Source: Clostridia bacterium
GTDB lineage: Bacteria; Bacillota; Clostridia; Oscillospirales; RGIG577
Assembly: GCA_017419325.1 (NCBI GenBank)
Contig: JAFOLN010000173.1
Span: 1-24,418, forward strand
Direction: 5' to 3'
Length of the DNA stretch: 24,418 nucleotides
Shown: positions 22,451 through 24,418 of the stretch, in pieces
Layout of the letters: each line of letters starts with the position of its first letter
How positions within the stretch are numbered: position 1 is the first letter of the stretch
Position numbers and translations under genes: made by a program
The notes under the pieces: generated by a model
The model's database searches: none
The model's input: only the letters and a program-made list of their open reading frames with translations
Told to the model about the DNA's origin: nothing

Positions 22451-22479
22451 ATTGTATCAAAACACTTGCGAAAAATCAA
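22451..22479 (-). promoter_or_regulatory. Sigma-A promoter of rpsT
   Basis: On the minus strand TTGATT (22474-22479), 17 bases, TACAAT (22451-22456), with TGA directly before the -10 (extended type). It is well placed for a leader of about 35 bases. Confidence 0.85.
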
Positions 22480-22516
22480 GAGAAATTTTCATATTATTAT
22501 GATTTTTTTAAGACCC

Positions 22517-22540
22517 GTCTTTGTGCAGAGGGACAAAGAC
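22517..22540. repeat. Hairpin between rpsT and gpr
   Basis: GTCTTTGT (22517-22524) and ACAAAGAC (22533-22540) form a perfect 8-base stem with an 8-base loop. It is about 85 bases before the gpr start. There is no T run on either strand, so it is more likely an operator or an RNA structure than a terminator. Confidence 0.45.
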
Positions 22541-22626
22541 CGTCCGGGGCATATTTTATCACAGAAAAGCTATATTTGTCCCGCGCTTTACAAAGAATAA
22601 TGAAAAAAAGCAAAGGAGCGTAATAT

Positions 22627-23487
22627 ATGGATACGGCGCGGACGGATCTGGCGCTTGAGGCGCACGAGTCACTTGCGGCAGCGGGGGAGGATATGGAGGG
22701 CGTGACATACAGTGAACAGCGGGGCGACGGCTATGACGTAAAGCGGGTCATAGTTCAAAACGGGCGGGGCGCTGAGCGCATCGGGAAGCCCGCGGGCACG
22801 TATGTGACCATAGAAGCGCCGGGACTCAGGCGCGACTCAGCGTCGCTTTACAGAAAGGTTTCGGGCGCGATAACGGGGGAGCTTTCAAAAATGCTCTCGC
22901 TTTCCCCGGGCGACGCCGTCATGGTGATAGGCCTCGGCAACCGCCGCATAACGCCCGACGCCCTTGGGCCGCGCACGGCGGACAAGGTGCTTGCGACGCG
23001 CCATCTCGTGACGGACGGGGAGCTTGGGGGCGCGTTCAGAAGCGTCTGTGTCCTTTCCTTGGGGGTGCTGGGGCTTACGGGCATTGACACCACGGAGCTT
23101 ACACGGGTGCTCACAGGGGCGATAAAGCCCGCTCTGGTGGTGGTTGTGGACGCGCTCGCGGCGCGCTCGGCGGGGAGGCTCGCCTCCACGTTCCAGCTTT
23201 CCGACACGGGCGTGGCTCCGGGGAGCGGCGTGGGCGGCACTGCGCGGGAGATATCCCGCGCCTCCCTTGGCGTAAGCGTCATATCAATAGGCGTACCCAC
23301 GGTCATGGACGCCTCGGCGGTGATGCGCGGCGATGACGGCGGTGAGAACGCCTCCGGGCTTTTCGTTACGCCCAACAATATAGACGTGCTTATAGAGGCG
23401 GCGTCATCGATGATCGCGCTGGGGCTTAACTGCGCGCTCCATCCCGCGCTGTCGCCCGATGAGATAGAGTCGCTTATGAGCAATTAG
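22627..23487 (+). CDS. gpr: Spore germination protease Gpr (compact form)
   Basis: A 286-residue A25-family endopeptidase that degrades small acid-soluble spore proteins at germination. RTDLALE (5-11) matches the autoprocessing site, giving a propeptide of only about seven residues. GLGN (102-105), TPDALGP with Asp111, and VDALAARS with Asp175 give the two catalytic aspartates; LSDTGVAPGSGVGG (191-204) and IGVPTVMDA (221-229) are family hallmarks. The B. subtilis protein is 368 residues; here the segment between VPTVMDA and the FVTPNNID block is reduced to about 15 residues. AAAGGAG precedes the ATG. Normally a forespore sigma-G gene; I see no confident sigma-G boxes. Confidence 0.94.
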   Translation: MDTARTDLALEAHESLAAAGEDMEGVTYSEQRGDGYDVKRVIVQNGRGAERIGKPAGTYVTIEAPGLRRDSASLYRKVSGAITGELSKMLSLSPGDAVMVIGLGNRRITPDALGPRTADKVLATRHLVTDGELGGAFRSVCVLSLGVLGLTGIDTTELTRVLTGAIKPALVVVVDALAARSAGRLASTFQLSDTGVAPGSGVGGTAREISRASLGVSVISIGVPTVMDASAVMRGDDGGENASGLFVTPNNIDVLIEAASSMIALGLNCALHPALSPDEIESLMSN

Positions 23488-23549
23488 GCGGCATTAAAAA
23501 AACATTCATATTTTATTCTTTAAATATTTATTTTTTCTCCAAGGTGTGC

Positions 23550-23555
23550 TATAAT
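23550..23555 (+). promoter_or_regulatory. Extended -10 promoter of mscL
   Basis: TGCTATAAT gives a perfect TATAAT at 23550-23555 with the TGn extension; the -35 position (23527-23532, TTTATT) is weak. Confidence 0.7.
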
Positions 23556-23584
23556 TTTAAAAAAAGTAAAGGAGAGAGGAAAAA

Positions 23585-24034
23585 TTGTTTAAAGAATTTA
23601 AAGAATTCATTATGCGCGGCAACGTAATGGATATGGCAGTCGGCGTTATGGTCGGCGCGGCATTCCAGAAGATCGTTACCTCGTTGGTGGAAGATATCAT
23701 AACCCCGCTTCTCAGCCCCATCACGGGCGGCATCTCGTTTGCAGATCTCGGCGTAGTTATAAGTCCTGCCGTTATGGACGGCGAAGAGGTGATAAAGCCC
23801 GAGGTCGTTTTCGGCTACGGTGCTTTCATCCAGTCGATTATCGACTTTATCCTCGTGGCGCTGTGTATTTTCCTTATCGTCAAGGCTATCAACAAGTTAA
23901 GGAACCGCGTGGACGGCGAAAAGCGCGCCGCGGAGGAAGCAGCAGCAAAGGCTGCCGCGGAAGCGGAGGCTGCAAAGCTTACCCGCGATCAGGAGCTCCT
24001 CACCGAGATTCGCGACCTCTTAAAGAAGCAGTAA
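23585..24034 (+). CDS. mscL: Large-conductance mechanosensitive channel MscL
   Basis: A 149-residue channel that opens under membrane tension to release solutes during osmotic downshock. MFKEFKEFIMRGNVMDMAVGV is the family start (N-terminal helix), with membrane helix 1 at about 14-40 and helix 2 at about 78-102. An Ala/Glu-rich linker (115-131) leads to the C-terminal bundle helix DQELLTEIRDLLKKQ. The start is TTG 23585, with GGAGAGAGG just upstream; the first ATG lies inside the conserved N-terminus. The loop between the helices is a little longer than in E. coli. Own promoter and terminator. Confidence 0.95.
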   Translation: MFKEFKEFIMRGNVMDMAVGVMVGAAFQKIVTSLVEDIITPLLSPITGGISFADLGVVISPAVMDGEEVIKPEVVFGYGAFIQSIIDFILVALCIFLIVKAINKLRNRVDGEKRAAEEAAAKAAAEAEAAKLTRDQELLTEIRDLLKKQ

Positions 24035-24052
24035 CAAAGCTTTATATGCTAA

Positions 24053-24088
24053 AAAAAGCGCACGAAGGCATGCTTTCGTGCGCTTTTT
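24053..24088 (+). terminator. Terminator of mscL
   Basis: AAAAAGCGCACGAA (24053-24066) pairs perfectly with TTCGTGCGCTTTTT (24075-24088), 19 bases after the mscL stop. The stretch 24089-24172 shows no gene or other structure I can support. Confidence 0.92.
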
Positions 24089-24172
24089 GTCTGAATTTTG
24101 GGATTTGCTTCATAATGGCGGGGTCAAAAGAACTTTGCCGCCGACAGCATAGGGACTGTGACGGAAAATGAA

Positions 24173-24195
24173 ATCCCCCGGATGTGCCGGGGGAT
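24173..24195 (-). terminator. Probable terminator of the right-edge gene
   Basis: ATCCCCCGG (24173-24181) and CCGGGGGAT (24187-24195) form a perfect 9-base stem with a 5-base loop, 18 bases beyond the stop of the minus-strand gene at the edge. The T run on that strand is broken (ATTTCATTTT), so it is moderate. Confidence 0.7.
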
Positions 24196-24213
24196 GATTG
24201 AGGTTTTACGGAT

Positions 24214-24418
24214 TTATTTTATGGGTATGCTGTCGCATTTAGGCATGGCGCCATCTCCCAGCCAGAAGAGTCTTGAGCTGTCTGTACCCGAAATGTCGGC
24301 CGTGCCGGGCTTTGTCAATTGAGTCACTTTGGTCATCCTGCCGTTCTTGTCGTAGGCGGCCACCCAGATGGGAGCGTCGGGGGACACATCCCCTGACACC
24401 GCCACGGTCCCGTCGGAA
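24214..24418 (-). CDS. C-terminal end of a probable secreted/surface protein (5' part outside window)
   Basis: The minus-strand frame is open from the right edge to a TAA at 24214, giving 67-68 residues; the apparent GTG start inside is not a real start because the frame continues upstream. The text APIWVAAYDKNGRMTKVTQLTKPG, shown here in part (YDKNGRM), followed by RLFWLGDGAMPKCDSI, resembles the last module of many large Firmicutes extracellular proteins (a beta-rich 'xxYDxxGxM...FxW...PxCD' unit). No catalytic motif is visible in what remains, so its function is unknown. Confidence 0.6.
   Translation of the reverse strand, partial: SDGTVAVSGDVSPDAPIWVAAYDKNGRMTKVTQLTKPGTADISGTDSSRLFWLGDGAMPKCDSIPIK

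Noticed and set aside
22549..22580. Sigma-G promoter of gpr (GCATA and TATATTT boxes)
   Set aside because: Expected biologically, but the second box matches CATAnTA poorly, so I do not list it as a feature.
1..24418. CRISPR array, insertion sequence, prophage, toxin-antitoxin pair or defence island
   Set aside because: No regularly spaced repeats, no transposase or integrase, no paired small toxin-like genes; all genes belong to core metabolism or housekeeping with uniform codon use.

Overview
The window looks like a chromosomal segment of an anaerobic, spore-forming clostridial (Firmicutes) bacterium. The evidence is a germination protease (gpr), a complete six-subunit Rnf complex, a PyrR attenuation leader, a DUF1292 protein, a clostridial-type 6S RNA and AGGAGG ribosome-binding sites throughout. 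Coding sequence is GC-rich in appearance yet uses many ATA (Ile) and AAG (Lys) codons, and this is uniform from gene to gene. I see no transposase, integrase, phage gene, tRNA, rRNA or CRISPR array, so this is core genome rather than an island.

Layout. 1-3295 (+): the 3' part of a thiazole-branch thiamine operon, thiS (cut by the left edge), thiF, thiG, thiH and a TenI/ThiE-family gene, followed by a structured region and a terminator. 3514-4816 (-): a two-gene unit, GNAT acetyltransferase then crotonase, with a clear sigma-A promoter. 4959-12180 (+): pyrimidine operon pyrR-pyrC-pyrF-carA-carB behind a PyrR attenuator; pyrB and pyrE are absent here. 12191-12319: stacked terminators between converging operons. 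12330-17453 (-): rnfCDGEAB. 17673-18845 (-): membrane-anchored HtrA protease. 19077-21385 (+): pyrK-pyrD-histidine phosphatase. 21507-22063 (+): DUF1292 gene, 6S RNA and its terminator. 22134-22406 (-): rpsT. 22627-24034 (+): gpr and mscL. 24214-24418 (-): C-terminal end of a probable surface protein running off the right edge.

How it fits together. The pyr genes supply carbamoyl phosphate, dihydroorotate, orotate (the PyrDK dehydrogenase delivers electrons to NAD+) and UMP. Rnf couples ferredoxin and NAD+ to an ion gradient. The thi genes make the thiazole half of thiamine.

The most striking observation is carA. Its fold is full length and it sits correctly in the operon just ahead of an apparently intact carB, but the Cys-His-Glu glutaminase triad reads Asp250-Tyr334-Asp336, and the surrounding glutamine-pocket motifs are also eroded. 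This predicts a carbamoyl phosphate synthetase with a dead glutaminase subunit, probably fed by free ammonia, comparable in outcome to animal CPS I. Smaller points of interest are a TenI-like rather than ThiE-like last thi gene, an unusually compact Gpr, a structured region after the thi operon, several palindromes at promoters, and frequent TTG starts (rnfC, rnfD, rpsT, mscL).
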